Below, piece by piece: positions 18,944 through 29,659 of a stretch of 64,000 bases of DNA (its first letter is position 1; the number at the start of each line of letters is the position of its first letter). Under the pieces are notes generated by a model, which was not told the DNA's origin, did no database searches, and saw nothing but the letters and a program-made list of their open reading frames with translations. The translations under genes and the position numbers were made by a program. The DNA is taken from positions 496,001 to 560,000 of the forward strand of contig JAMXDE010000029.1 of assembly GCA_026770025.1 (NCBI GenBank), written 5' to 3'. Source of the DNA: Craspedostauros australis. Its lineage: Eukaryota; Bacillariophyta; Bacillariophyceae; Mastogloiales; Achnanthaceae.

Positions 18944-19657
18944 TGCGGTTGCATGGGTGCGTGGATGTACGGTACACGCTCCATTGGCAGCATGCGAGTC
19001 ATCGTCGATTGCGACAAACGCACTTGTCGTGGATGGGAGCGAGAGTGAGGCGTACCAGCACTTCGCAGAGGAGTTTATGATTCATAGCAGTGGCTACTGC
19101 AAGAGCAGCAGAAGCAGAAGAAGGCTTCAAGCCAAATCAATGCGCAAAGAGAGAAACAGAGAAAGTTAATCAACATTGCAGTAGTAGCGCAAGAGATACA
19201 CACTATGTTGCCATCGAGTGTAGACTAGAGGAGTCACGCATGCGCGTTCGATGTTGCAGTGCGAGCAAGAAGCAATCCGTGTACTCAGGGGTGAGTGACA
19301 ACATGACGTCAGTCAACAGAACATGACTCGCATCTGCGCAACACAGAAGAAGCGAGGGGTCATTGCTTTCTTGCTGGATCGTAGAGCAACTGTGTCTTCA
19401 ACTGGCTTGAGTTCGTACTATGCTGTTATGCTATGCTGTTTTGCTATGTTATTGTTCTTTGTACAGACTGCGTGCTGTTATGATGCATTATGTGCAGGTA
19501 TTCGCGTATGTTTGTTTGATATGGACATGGGTATATACAGATTGTTGTTGCTGTTGTTGCTGTGGTTGGTTGCTGTGATAGCAGTGCTGGTGGCGAATGC
19601 TCTTTCCGGCAGAGCGCTCTACTCACCATCGCGTTGGCGATCGCTGCGACAACCTCA
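18944..19657. other. Intergenic, between converging genes
   Basis: 714 bases between the 3' ends of the Ser/Arg-rich gene and the homeobox gene. It contains a degenerate ATGCTGTT-type repeat near 19417-19450 and a TTG/CTG-rich stretch near 19540-19570. I see no gene. Confidence 0.6.
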
Positions 19658-20971
19658 TCAGTTGGCTTCCGCCAAGCCAAAGAGAAGAGCGGCCTCATCG
19701 AGGGTGGGGAGGTTGTCGTCGTAACCACTGCGACCCGACATGCAGGCCGTGCGCCACAGATCCTCGTTCTTGCGACGGTACTTGGATCGCGGCGTCATGG
19801 TGCGCACCGGGCCGATGGAGACGCGTCGTGGCGTTTGGAAGGAGGAGGTGTCCTCCATGTCGCTGGCCTCGGTCGATGCCACGCTGGCCGAAGCGGACGT
19901 GTCGCTGATGGGTCGCGAGTAGACGGAGGGCGTGGCGGTCTTGTGGGCGGTGTCGTCGAGCGCCAGCGTGAGGACGTCGTACACCTTGTTGAGATGGGCC
20001 GCGGACTTGGCCCTCTTGTTGCTGTGCTCTTGATGTCTCTGATGATGCGGGCGGGTCTTCTTGCTGAGGTCGAGCTTGCGCTTGGTGGATGCTGGGCGCA
20101 TCATGTCCGCTGACGCAGAAGAGAGGGCCAAGAGGGAGGCCGTGGAGGAGGAGGAGGAGGGACTTCTTGGTGCATCTCTCATGCTGGCAGAGGAGGCGGT
20201 TGTTGATGACGTCCTCGTGGAAGAAGAGGAGGACAGCGACGGTGATGACCCTGCGCTTGTTGACTTGTCAGAGACCACCGCGGAGGTCTTCTGAGGAGCG
20301 TGCCTCTTCTTGAGCGTCATTGCAGTCCTGGCTTCGTTGGTCGTCTGTCGACTCGGAGCGGAGGTCTGCAGGGATGTCGAAGAGGACGTCGTTTGCGGTT
20401 GCGGCTGCGATGCCTCGCGCAGCTGCTGCTTCTTGTGGTGCTGCGTCTGGCTCTGCTTGCGCTGCATCGCCTCGAAGCGCGGCTTCCAGAAGCGGATGCG
20501 GTTGTTGACGAACCAGTTGTTGAGCTTCTTGAGTTCGATGCCCGTGTCCTGCTGAATCTTGGCCTTCTCATCTTCGCTGGGGTAGGGATGGTGGATGTGC
20601 TGGGGGCTGAGGATCCAGGCCTTCAGGTAGTCCACGACATGGGCTGGGAGGCTGTTGGTTCGGCCTCTGCCGCCACCGGTGCCACCGGTGCTGCCGTTGC
20701 TTCCGCCATTGGAGCCTGTGCTGGTGGAACGGGTCATGCCTGTCTTCTTGTTGGAGGGCGTTGCCGTTGACGTTGACATTGTTTTGGCCGTTGACGTTGA
20801 CATTGTTTTGGCTGTTGCTGTGGTTGTTGCTGTGGTTGTGACTTTGGCTGTGACCGTGATGCTCTGGTTCTGATCGTGGCTGAAAGCAACGGAATCGGTC
20901 TTGATGCTGCTACTGCGCTTGATGGGAGTGTTCTTGATGTGTCTGATGCCAACGAGGGTGTCTGGGTTCAT
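19658..20971 (-). CDS. TALE-class (KN-type) homeobox transcription factor
   Basis: This 437-residue protein starts at ATG 20971. A Homeobox_KN domain lies at about residues 108-165: helix 1 LPAHVVDYLKAWILSP, the three-residue loop extension around HIHHPYPSEDEK that defines TALE, and recognition helix LNNWFVNNRIRFWKP with the invariant Trp, Phe, Asn and Arg. It should bind DNA as a nuclear regulator, often as a dimer with another TALE protein. The flanks are long Ser/Thr-rich disordered regions. A 24-bp exact duplication near 20775-20815 repeats AKTMSTST. The last ~30 residues (DNLPTLDEAALLFGLAEAN) are well composed and may be an activation or interaction motif. Target genes are unknown. Confidence 0.9.
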   Translation of the reverse strand: MNPDTLVGIRHIKNTPIKRSSSIKTDSVAFSHDQNQSITVTAKVTTTATTTATAKTMSTSTAKTMSTSTATPSNKKTGMTRSTSTGSNGGSNGSTGGTGGGRGRTNSLPAHVVDYLKAWILSPQHIHHPYPSEDEKAKIQQDTGIELKKLNNWFVNNRIRFWKPRFEAMQRKQSQTQHHKKQQLREASQPQPQTTSSSTSLQTSAPSRQTTNEARTAMTLKKRHAPQKTSAVVSDKSTSAGSSPSLSSSSSTRTSSTTASSASMRDAPRSPSSSSSTASLLALSSASADMMRPASTKRKLDLSKKTRPHHQRHQEHSNKRAKSAAHLNKVYDVLTLALDDTAHKTATPSVYSRPISDTSASASVASTEASDMEDTSSFQTPRRVSIGPVRTMTPRSKYRRKNEDLWRTACMSGRSGYDDNLPTLDEAALLFGLAEAN

Positions 20972-23900
20972 TGTCTGTGGCTTTGGTGCCCACGATTGCT
21001 TATTTGGTGACGAGTTGATGTAATGTGATGTGATGTTGTGACGTGATGTTGTGACGTGATGTGTCTGATGATGATGATGACGATGACGATGATGATGTGG
21101 CTGTTGATGGAGGTCGAAGTGATGGTGGTGGTGATGATGATTGTGCGGCTGTGGGATTGTGAGATGATGGGTGATGTGTGTGCAAAGCAGAGAGAGAGAG
21201 GCAGAAGGAAGCTCGATGATGTGTCCTTCTTTTGAACCCTTTGTGTGGTTGTAGCAGTATCGGTGTTGGCGTTGGTATGAGTTGGGCAGGGTCCGCGTAC
21301 TGAAGTACCGCAGAGCGCAACACGACCACGACAGAACAACTTGATGGACATCAACAGAGTCGGCTCGACGTAGAACGCTCGTAAGATGGAGTACTCCAAC
21401 CTACTTTGCAATGCTGCGATGTGCGCTCGTAATCGTACTGCAACAGAACCAGGAAGAAAAGACACAACAACAGAAAAGACACGAGCAAACGTTGAGAGGT
21501 GATGTGTGCCACACTTACCGCGCTCGTACTCACGCTCGTACCCTGCCTACGAGAGTACGTACTACTACTCTTTCGTATCAACGTGTGCCGCACAAAGAAG
21601 CGCGTGTCTTTTGTGTGTGTGTTGCCAGCAAACTGGTGTCTCTCACCAATCGTTCGCACTCTCAGACATCACGACTGTGCGTGGGTGTTCTACGCCAGAG
21701 TGTTCAACTTCCCATTTCTTCCTCACTCGTTCGTTCCCGTTCGGCCAAAAACGTGTTGCCTCTTCATTTTTGATGTCTCTCTCTCCTGGTTGGTTGCACA
21801 CTAACGAACGAACGCACGCAAGCACACGGCACGGGAGCACACGAGTACCACACCAAACCGACAAACAATCATCCCACTCCACCGCGTTGCCTTTCTCTCC
21901 TTCTTGACGTGTTGGGCGTGTCTTTTTCTGTGGGATCATCCGGAACTCTATTGGATGACGTGTGCCGTGGTTGTAGTTGTATCTGGTGCAACTCGCTGCA
22001 AGCAACATCGACGTCACTTAACGACTTGCCCATGGACATCTGCTGCAACTGTACCTCGCCCATTCCCTAAAACGTGAAGAAGCTGATGTGGTTCAAACTT
22101 CGCGAGCACCCTTTCCGCACCCATCATCCGCTTCTCACACATCAAAGCCCAATCAAAGTGGATCGAAATAATGAGGCCCATCATGATTGGCTGGCGAACG
22201 CAAATCCATCTGTTGTCACAGCGGACGCGCCTATTTCTACTATCTCGCCTCGTTCTCACGCGCTGCTCTCCTTATTTTTGATGGGTGTCAGTACGTGTAG
22301 TCCGTAGCTCGTGCGTGTGCGTCTGTTCCATGATGCGCAATGTACCAGCGTCTACGTGCGTTCTACGTACCATACGCGATGCTCTGTGCTCATGTGTCTC
22401 TGTCTATGTGTGTCTTTCTCGCTTTTCGCTTTTTCCTGTTTTGTGTGGACGTGTGTGCGTCGTTGTCAGAGGTGACATCATCTCAGCCGATGTGATTCGT
22501 TTACACGTCGGTCTCGTCACATCTCATTGGGTTTTCGTGGGTGGTGACGTTCGGATCTTTCCTTCCTTCAACATCACCACACCGCCATGGCTGTCGTAAT
22601 TGTTCCGTCGTCTTGCGACCAACCGCGAAGCCGTGGCCTGCATTTCGGAGTTGTCTGTGAATGCACCGAGAACCCACACGGTCTCTCCTCTCGTTGACAT
22701 CACCATCGTCATCGTCAACTTGGATACGCGCGTCTTTGATGGTGTTTTGAGTTGCGTTACGTTGCGTTGAGTTGAGTTGAGTTGCTCCTTCCTGTTCTAC
22801 TTCGTCGAATTTTCCTTCTTCTTGGAGCACATCACTCTGATGTGTTGCGGCATGGTCTCTCAAGATAGAATCTGTTCTTGTTGATGTGTCCAATCCTGAT
22901 TCCAGTCTCGCTCCCTCTCTCTCTCTCTTGCCTTGGTCTTGCTCCCTCCTCCATTTACGTACATCATGCCGTGTCCCTGCCCATGCGTGCTGCACCCTTT
23001 TCCATCCAATCCAATCAAACTCATCCAACAAAGCCACATGCCGACCCATCACATCACATCGATTCACGTCACATCGCATCGGCAGATTCGTTTGTTGGTG
23101 CAGACGCATCTCTCCCAAAAAGTGCCGCGGAACCTGCCTTCCTCGGACGTCGCGACAGCTGTTTCCTAGTTAGAACTTCGGGACACATCACCCATCAACC
23201 ATCCATTTTTTCGTATTTTCGGCGTTCTGACTGGGTCAGGTGGCTTCCCTCTTTCCTTGTTCCTCCTTCGACTCGGGAAGGACATCGCCACCGCTTGACA
23301 TCGTCATCATCGCTTCCTCGTTTTTGTCTCCGCATACTTGCAACATGTCTGAAGTCGTGACACAAAGAGAGAAGCCATGGAGATTGGTTGTGTGCAAGAA
23401 ACAACGAAAGCCACAGGTCCAAGTCCGACCACGATCGGGAAGGCAACGCGCTCCCTCTCAAACCGCGTCGGGTACTCGCCATGTCTGCTTCCAGCAGTTT
23501 CCCATTGGGCCACATTTGTCCGATGATGCGTCGCTGTTCGTACTACTTTTACCATGTGTATCGGCGTAATTATGATCGCCTCCTACAATCATCCCATGAC
23601 AGCGAACTCGCAAGTGCGTGTGTCAACAGCGAGAACCAACCAAAACAGCGCTACCGGGGTGACGACAGATTCGCAAGGCTAACCAGAGAATTCGGCAGTT
23701 GGCACCTGCTTCTTCCTTTCCCTTTTCGCCTCATACTACCTCAAGAACCCTGCGCGAATCCGATTCACAGACACATCACGATGCGCAAGTAACGTTCCTC
23801 TTGTTCTCCGTCCGAATTCGAATGCGCGCTTCTCGTTGGCTGATGTCTGAGATGTTACTCGAGTGGGTCGTCTGGATATATATCGTGACTCAGGCTTTGT

Positions 23901-24122
23901 CAACGTTACGGGATTGGATCCACCCATCAACAGGAACTCTCCTCAAAGATACCGAAGCGACGAGTTTGCTTGCTTTGTGTTTGCAGGCCACGGAGAGGCA
24001 CAGCACCTGGTGTTGTTGGAGACGAACACGTGTATGTATCCACAAGCGCCATCATACCGTATCGTCAGAGACTTCCACCCGTACGACTACTCGTTGCAGC
24101 TGCTATAATACCAGGTTGCAGC
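20972..24122. other. Largest intergenic region, between divergent homeobox and F-box-like genes
   Basis: 3.15 kb holding the 5' flanks of both genes. It contains a GAT/GAC triplet tract near 21066-21100, a GTTGA-type pentamer array at 22751-22785, CT-rich tracts near 22910-22930 and dense GCTCGTACTC-type words near 21520-21560. Several open frames of 100-205 codons occur on both strands, but they start at unconvincing codons, overlap each other and lack family features. Long regulatory flanks are common for developmental regulators such as TALE genes. Confidence 0.55.
22751..22785. repeat. Degenerate 5-bp tandem array (GTTGA/GTTGC)
   Basis: Seven consecutive 5-bp units: gttgc, gttac, gttgc, gttga, gttga, gttga, gttgc. 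It lies in the large intergenic region. Confidence 0.7.
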
Positions 24123-26444
24123 ATGGATACCAAGATAGATAACCTCCCTACGAGCCTGCACAAGCTCATTCTGTCCTACCTTCCCTTCACGGATGCTGTG
24201 GCATTCTCGCAGACTTCAACGGTCAGCCACCGCGAGCTCTGCCTCCGTCCTCTTGCACAGTACGAGGTGTCGCATTCCGAGTTCTGGATCGCAGCAACGC
24301 CGCAGCAGGTCGGCATCGATGATGACGACGATGGTGGCAACGAAGATGGAGCAGCGCAAACTTCTGTGACTCGGCCAAGGCCGATTCTGACTGGACTCAA
24401 GATTCCCTGCTTCAGTCGTAGAGCTCAATCCATGAGACTCACCTTCGAGGTGGATTGCTGCAGGGACCCCAGCTCGCGCACGAGGCTTTACATCATGTCC
24501 AGGAAGCGACAATCCAAAGCACCGAGGCAAGCATCCGAATCTGGGCCAGAAAAGGCCACAGCAAGAGCAACAGCAAGAGCAACAGATGAACTTTCGCGGG
24601 AGAGTGTGGATGGGCCACTTTGCAATGACCGAAGCAGGCCCGATCCTGACGATGCAGCAGCAATAACAACGACAGCAAAAAACGCGAATGACAACAAAGA
24701 CAACGACAACCGTGACAGATCCCATTCCAATTTCAGCGAACGATCAAGAATTGTCGCGATGCGCGAGTTCACAGCGACGACGCCTCCGTACTCTTGCATC
24801 CACATCGACCTCACGCCGCCGTCTCCAGGAGAAATATACGACGTGGCTTACAGCATGGATTCGAATGCGTACACCCTGGCCGTGGACAACATGATTTTGC
24901 ATACCTTCGCCTACAAGACGGATACGGTCATATTCGATGCTCAGAAGTTCCTCTTGGGCAAAAGGCTGCTCGTTGCCGCGGATGCGCCCATCAATGAAGA
25001 TGAGGATGAGGATGAGTACGCCCATGAAGATGAGTATGGCAACCAACTGTCGACGCCCGTGCGTCGTGCGCGCATCATATCCAAGTACGGCGAACTGTTC
25101 CACCTGTATGCCATGTTCTTTGACGCATTGGACGACCGCGATGGAACTGCAGGCCCCGGCATACCTCATCACCAACTCAAGCGGATCCACGATGTCATGC
25201 ATCCATGGTCACTGTCCAGCAAGGATCCGAGACTGTTCGCATCCTTTTCAGCAGCATGCATGTTTCTATCGGACTGGATATTCGGATGGGTTGCGCCTCT
25301 CACTACGAGTGTGGCAACCGATGCCGGTAAGGCAACGATCAAGGAAGAATTGGCTGCGATGAAACGATCGAGACGACGGATCCAAGCGCAACACCGACGT
25401 GCCAGATCCTTGGTACCGGTGCCCGTCTCATCGCCAGATGTGTCACTCATTGGCATCGCCGAATCAGTTCCAGCGAGGCTGCGAATCGCACAGTTCCTTG
25501 CGGTGAAAGATGTCGCATCGCTATCCGTGACTTGCAAGGCCATCCACAGCAAAATGATGCCCATGCACATACACACTCCATCATTGGGATGGGTCGGCTT
25601 CAACGACGAGTACGAGCAGATCCCAATCGTGTTCCCCGAACATCGCACCCATTCCCTGTCGGCTCTCTGCGAATGCGTCGATACCTTCCCGCACTGCATG
25701 CACCACAAAATCACGTCCATCCACGTGTATTCCCGCAGCAACGACGCGGCGCAATCTCATGTGCGCACCATCACGAACGTGCAGCGATCCTCGCTCCATC
25801 TTCCATTCGTTCCACAGGATGGAATGGAGTACGGCGTGCGGATCGAAGACACGAGCAACTCCGAAGTCGTGGAGGAGACCGACATGTCCATCCTCGTTCC
25901 AAGACAGCGCGCCACGGTGCAGGATGTGGTTGTGCTGGATGATGGTCACCACTCCTTCCACAAGTATTGGACGATACTTGGCAAGCTGAAGCTGCTGGAT
26001 GAGGATTCCATGTACGCCGATCTGTTCTACCTCAAGATGCTCCAACTGGTGATCGGGACCGTGCGGCAAAGCAATAGCGAGGTCGCCAGCGGCAGCCGAT
26101 CGTCCGCATCGCAGCATCGCTGGAATGGCGTTCGCCAATGGTTCCGCGAGCATCTCGGATCAAGTCCGTCACAAACCGGCAGCAACGCAAGTGCGGCGAT
26201 GCTTCACAGCGGCCCTCCCAATACCAAGGTCAATAGCAATGCCAATCGAGATATGGGCACACAAGCTCTACTGGCTTGCTTGGAGGACATGCTCCAATCC
26301 ATCATTGAAAACTGCCATGAGATGTACCCTCTGATCGATGTCAGTGACAGCAACCGCAACAACCACAACAACAGAAACGAAAATGGAGATGGCGAAAACG
26401 AAGACCAAAACGACATGGTAGTGTCAACGTTCAATGCGATGTGA
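24123..26444 (+). CDS. Large F-box-like protein with two F-box-like helices, 773 aa
   Basis: The start ATG 24123 places an F-box-like segment at once at the N-terminus (NLPTSLHKLILSYLPFTDAV). A second one occurs near residues 440-475 (VPARLRIAQFLAVKDVASLS then VTCKAIHSKM). F-box proteins usually link substrates to SCF ubiquitin ligases through Skp1. Between the two lie a basic and Ala/Thr-rich linker (ATARATARAT) near residue 145-150, an acidic DEDEDEYAHEDEYG stretch near 295-310, and hydrophobic segments that resemble the C-terminal substrate-binding parts of other algal F-box-like proteins. The tail is Asn-rich and disordered. The frame is open upstream to 23970, without recognisable sequence. 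The function call is by pattern only. Confidence 0.65.
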   Translation: MDTKIDNLPTSLHKLILSYLPFTDAVAFSQTSTVSHRELCLRPLAQYEVSHSEFWIAATPQQVGIDDDDDGGNEDGAAQTSVTRPRPILTGLKIPCFSRRAQSMRLTFEVDCCRDPSSRTRLYIMSRKRQSKAPRQASESGPEKATARATARATDELSRESVDGPLCNDRSRPDPDDAAAITTTAKNANDNKDNDNRDRSHSNFSERSRIVAMREFTATTPPYSCIHIDLTPPSPGEIYDVAYSMDSNAYTLAVDNMILHTFAYKTDTVIFDAQKFLLGKRLLVAADAPINEDEDEDEYAHEDEYGNQLSTPVRRARIISKYGELFHLYAMFFDALDDRDGTAGPGIPHHQLKRIHDVMHPWSLSSKDPRLFASFSAACMFLSDWIFGWVAPLTTSVATDAGKATIKEELAAMKRSRRRIQAQHRRARSLVPVPVSSPDVSLIGIAESVPARLRIAQFLAVKDVASLSVTCKAIHSKMMPMHIHTPSLGWVGFNDEYEQIPIVFPEHRTHSLSALCECVDTFPHCMHHKITSIHVYSRSNDAAQSHVRTITNVQRSSLHLPFVPQDGMEYGVRIEDTSNSEVVEETDMSILVPRQRATVQDVVVLDDGHHSFHKYWTILGKLKLLDEDSMYADLFYLKMLQLVIGTVRQSNSEVASGSRSSASQHRWNGVRQWFREHLGSSPSQTGSNASAAMLHSGPPNTKVNSNANRDMGTQALLACLEDMLQSIIENCHEMYPLIDVSDSNRNNHNNRNENGDGENEDQNDMVVSTFNAM

Positions 26445-26937
26445 GGCATACTCTCCGCATGTGCAACATGTGTTGCCGTAACTTAGAAACGGGGGGCAGT
26501 GGAGAAAAGGACAAAGCTGTTGCTCTTTCTTGATGCTGCAATTTGCGTTCAGCGGGTCCTACGCTCATGCGACGTAGAATGAAGCAGTGAGTTATCACGC
26601 TATCGAGTCGTGGATAAGACATCATGCGAAATGTGCGAAGAACACGAACGAAGAAAAATGATGAGTTTGTTCGTGTTTTGTTTTCAACGGATCGAATGGC
26701 AACAACACATCCATTCCATGATCGGAGGCACAACCTCCATGCACAGCTGTATTGAAGAGCAAGGACAAGAGAGAGAGAGACTGAACTGCCCCTGATTACT
26801 CCACTCCACGCAGCTTCGTTGCAAGAAGGACACGGTCCATTCCATTCTTGTCGGTGAAAGACAAGTACTCTATTCTACTCTACTCTACTCTACTATACTC
26901 AACTCTGCTCTGCTCTGCTCTCGTCCATTCTGCGAGT
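26445..26937. other. Intergenic region with a long pentamer array before the lipase start
   Basis: 493 bases between two same-strand genes. The last ~70 bases are a TACTC/TGCTC array that ends only 17 bases before the lipase ATG, so it is probably promoter or leader sequence. No gene seen. Confidence 0.6.
26866..26920 (+). repeat. Degenerate 5-bp tandem array (TACTC then TGCTC) just upstream of the lipase start
   Basis: Eleven 5-bp units in a row, mainly TACTC and then TGCTC, with four variants among them. The pyrimidine-rich strand is the coding strand of the downstream gene. It could act as a leader or initiator element, or simply be a microsatellite. Confidence 0.7.
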
Positions 26938-29340
26938 ATGCCACCACCTCTGATTGCTGCCGCTGGCGGCGCCGCCTTGGCGAAGCATGTCGCGTACCAG
27001 GCGCTCACCTGCGCGGATATCTACACATTCGCCTTCACGGTCATCTTCACGCGGTTGCTGTGGATGAAGATCCCCGCATGGATCAAGCAGGACATCTCGT
27101 TCCGCAGGTTGGCGCAGCGCAGCAGCACGCGCAGCCGGAAGAGCGTCAGCGTAGATGATGCAGGCAACGAGAATGGGAAGAGCGAAAGCAAGCAGACGGA
27201 GGAGATGAACAACCTCGGATCCATTCTGGACAAGATCCAGGCATTCGTCAAGTCATCCGCCGCCATCGAGCCGGTCCCTCACGTCCATGCGGCCTTGCTG
27301 GCCTATCTGCAGCTGTCTGGTCAGATCAAGCATAAAGAGATGCTTCGTCTTCGGCAGGAGTCGAAGGATGCAGACTCTTCGGACTCTCCAGGTGGCCCTC
27401 CGGTTTCTCAAAGTGCTGCAACCGTTGCTGATACTGATGGTGCTGATACCAATGGTGCTGATACCAATGGTGCTGATACCGGTGGTGGTGCTGATACCGG
27501 TGGTGGTATCAATACCGACCAAAGCGGACAGGAGAGTCGCCAGGAGAGCCCTCAGGATGGTGCGACGACTGCGAAACCATTGCACCAAGGCTATTTGCAA
27601 ACGACTCCTGCCTTGCATGCGAATCTGGATAGCCACGCGGTCCACGCAAGCGACTTGATCAAGACACGCCATGATCTCTACCTCAAGTCCGGGACGATCC
27701 TCAGCGGCACGCCAAGCGCAGCCGGAAAGGAACCATCGACGGTTGGCGACTCGCTTTGGGATGAGTTGAGGCAGCACCTTGAGTTTTCAACGTGGGCCTA
27801 CCACGAGCAAGCGGACGTGCTGACAACCAAACTGGAAGAACGCCAATGCGAGCTGCTGGACCACCAGCTCCTTCCCACCATGCCAGGGCATGTTGGGTAC
27901 TACGTTGCCAAACGCGAAGAGACCCACAGCGTTATCGTAGCCGTCAAGGGAACGTCGTCGTTGGAAGACATCGTCACGGACTGTTGCGGCAGGTCGGTCG
28001 CAATGCAGAGCAACAGCGCGGAAGTTGGCGTCGACGAACTGACTCGAGTGGAAGTCAAGGCAAGCGTTCCCAATACCGTCGTCACCACCGATGATGGGAC
28101 GGTGGAGATCGTCAGCGGCCATGAGCGCATCGTGATCGAGAGCCTGGACGAAGATGGCTGTAATCAGATGTGCGGCCATGAAGGGACGCACCTGAGTGCG
28201 CAGCGACTCTTCGATCGCTTGCGACCCATCCTCAGAGAATACGTCATCGGTCGAAACTGGAATGTCGTCCTGTGTGGTCATTCGCTCGGCGCATGCACTG
28301 CAGCGTTGGTCGGCGTCATGATCAAGAATGAATTTCCGGACCTGTTCATCAATGAAGAAAAGGGTGCAAGCGACAAAAAGGATGAAAGCAACTCCAAGTC
28401 TCGCGGATTGCTGCAGCGCCTATCATCCTTATCGACGACGGCGTCATCATCTCTCCGACATATCACTGCATCAACAAGAACAAGAACATCAACGTCCACA
28501 GTCACAACTACAACTGCGGATGCATTGAATGAGGATGCACCCCGAACGAAGGCGCTGCCGTTATCAAACCGCATGCGAGTCTACGCTTACGGGCCGCCGC
28601 CGGTGCTGGATCATGACACGGCGGTCGCAGTGTCGTCCTTCTGCATCTCCGTCATCCACAATACGGACATCATCACGAGATGCAGCTTGCAGAATCTCGC
28701 AGTGTTTTTGGAAGTGCTGCGGGCGATTCAAAACAGGCTCGAAGAACACTCCATGCTACCTGTCGGTCCGGTCTCCACCGCCACGTTCCTGAAGAAGCTG
28801 GGCGAAGGCGTGGATGGCGATTTGATGTTCACCAAGCATGAGATGCAGCTGATACTGTGGAAGGCATTCCAAACCATACAGCTGCGCCGGGCTGGTCATC
28901 TGTACGTTCCGGGCCGTGTCTTGCTGGCCTATCATCCATGGAGCGCTGCTCAAGCCGACACTGATGAAAGTGATGGCGACGCTACTGTTGATGGTCAAGA
29001 CAACGCTGAGGATAAGACCGACGGTGGTGAGGTTCGAAACTCCAACAGTACGAGGACATCATTCTTTAGTGGCATCGGCATCGGGATGAGTTCGAGAAGC
29101 AGCAGGAGCAGCAATAACACCAACAGTGAAGAGAAGACGAACGAGGAAGAGAAAGATGGTCATACCCATGCTGGTGGTGATGACAGTGCCCCTGAACGCA
29201 AACGAGAAGAAACCGTGTGGATCGAAACCGACGGCACGTGCCTCGCGCTGCGCATGCTGGAGTTTGATGGACTGCGCATGTTCACCGATCATGTGTGTTC
29301 CACCTACTACGAAGTGCTTGGGATGGAGTACACGTTTTGA
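26938..29340 (+). CDS. Class 3 (diacylglycerol-lipase-like) lipase, 800 aa
   Basis: The start ATG 26938 follows a pentamer array; an in-frame extension upstream encodes only that array. Residues ~20-45 are hydrophobic (FAFTVIFTRLLWM) and may anchor the protein in a membrane. The alpha/beta-hydrolase core begins near residue 320 with GYYVAKREETHSVIVAVKG. The nucleophile elbow GHSLG is at about residues 446-450, the class 3 lipase signature with the catalytic Ser. A later strand MRVYAYGPPPVLD and an Asp-containing HNTDIITR segment fit the rest of the fold, and a C-terminal His remains as triad candidate. It should hydrolyse acylglycerols or related lipids. Two long disordered insertions interrupt it, including acidic repeats GADTNGADTN near residue 170. 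Confidence 0.85.
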   Translation: MPPPLIAAAGGAALAKHVAYQALTCADIYTFAFTVIFTRLLWMKIPAWIKQDISFRRLAQRSSTRSRKSVSVDDAGNENGKSESKQTEEMNNLGSILDKIQAFVKSSAAIEPVPHVHAALLAYLQLSGQIKHKEMLRLRQESKDADSSDSPGGPPVSQSAATVADTDGADTNGADTNGADTGGGADTGGGINTDQSGQESRQESPQDGATTAKPLHQGYLQTTPALHANLDSHAVHASDLIKTRHDLYLKSGTILSGTPSAAGKEPSTVGDSLWDELRQHLEFSTWAYHEQADVLTTKLEERQCELLDHQLLPTMPGHVGYYVAKREETHSVIVAVKGTSSLEDIVTDCCGRSVAMQSNSAEVGVDELTRVEVKASVPNTVVTTDDGTVEIVSGHERIVIESLDEDGCNQMCGHEGTHLSAQRLFDRLRPILREYVIGRNWNVVLCGHSLGACTAALVGVMIKNEFPDLFINEEKGASDKKDESNSKSRGLLQRLSSLSTTASSSLRHITASTRTRTSTSTVTTTTADALNEDAPRTKALPLSNRMRVYAYGPPPVLDHDTAVAVSSFCISVIHNTDIITRCSLQNLAVFLEVLRAIQNRLEEHSMLPVGPVSTATFLKKLGEGVDGDLMFTKHEMQLILWKAFQTIQLRRAGHLYVPGRVLLAYHPWSAAQADTDESDGDATVDGQDNAEDKTDGGEVRNSNSTRTSFFSGIGIGMSSRSSRSSNNTNSEEKTNEEEKDGHTHAGGDDSAPERKREETVWIETDGTCLALRMLEFDGLRMFTDHVCSTYYEVLGMEYTF

Positions 29341-29659
29341 TGATCGTGACATTTGGAACGTGCGCGGTGCATCACGAGCAGACACAGTGTCGGCATTGAA
29401 TCATTAATTCCCAAGGCCAAGAGTAGAAACAAAGGAAAGGCAGATGGATCAACTGCTCCGATTGATTGTACTGTAGTCCTCTAATTACGACGCCTTCGTT
29501 GTATACTACAATACCACATGATGCCATGCTGGTATGGGCGCCCAGCCTCTGCTTCAGCCCTACCGACTCTCATCGTCTGAAGTTCCAAGCATTCGTACAT
29601 TAGGAACGACGTCGTCTTCGTGGAGCCATCAGCGTTTCCTACACGCTGAGGCCAGCTTC
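29341..29659. other. Intergenic, between converging genes
   Basis: 319 bases between the lipase gene (+) and the glycosyltransferase gene (-). I see nothing specific in it. Confidence 0.6.

Noticed and set aside
22501..23118. 205-codon minus frame in the large intergenic region
   Set aside because: Charged, irregular composition over pentamer and pyrimidine repeats; no family features or ATG context.
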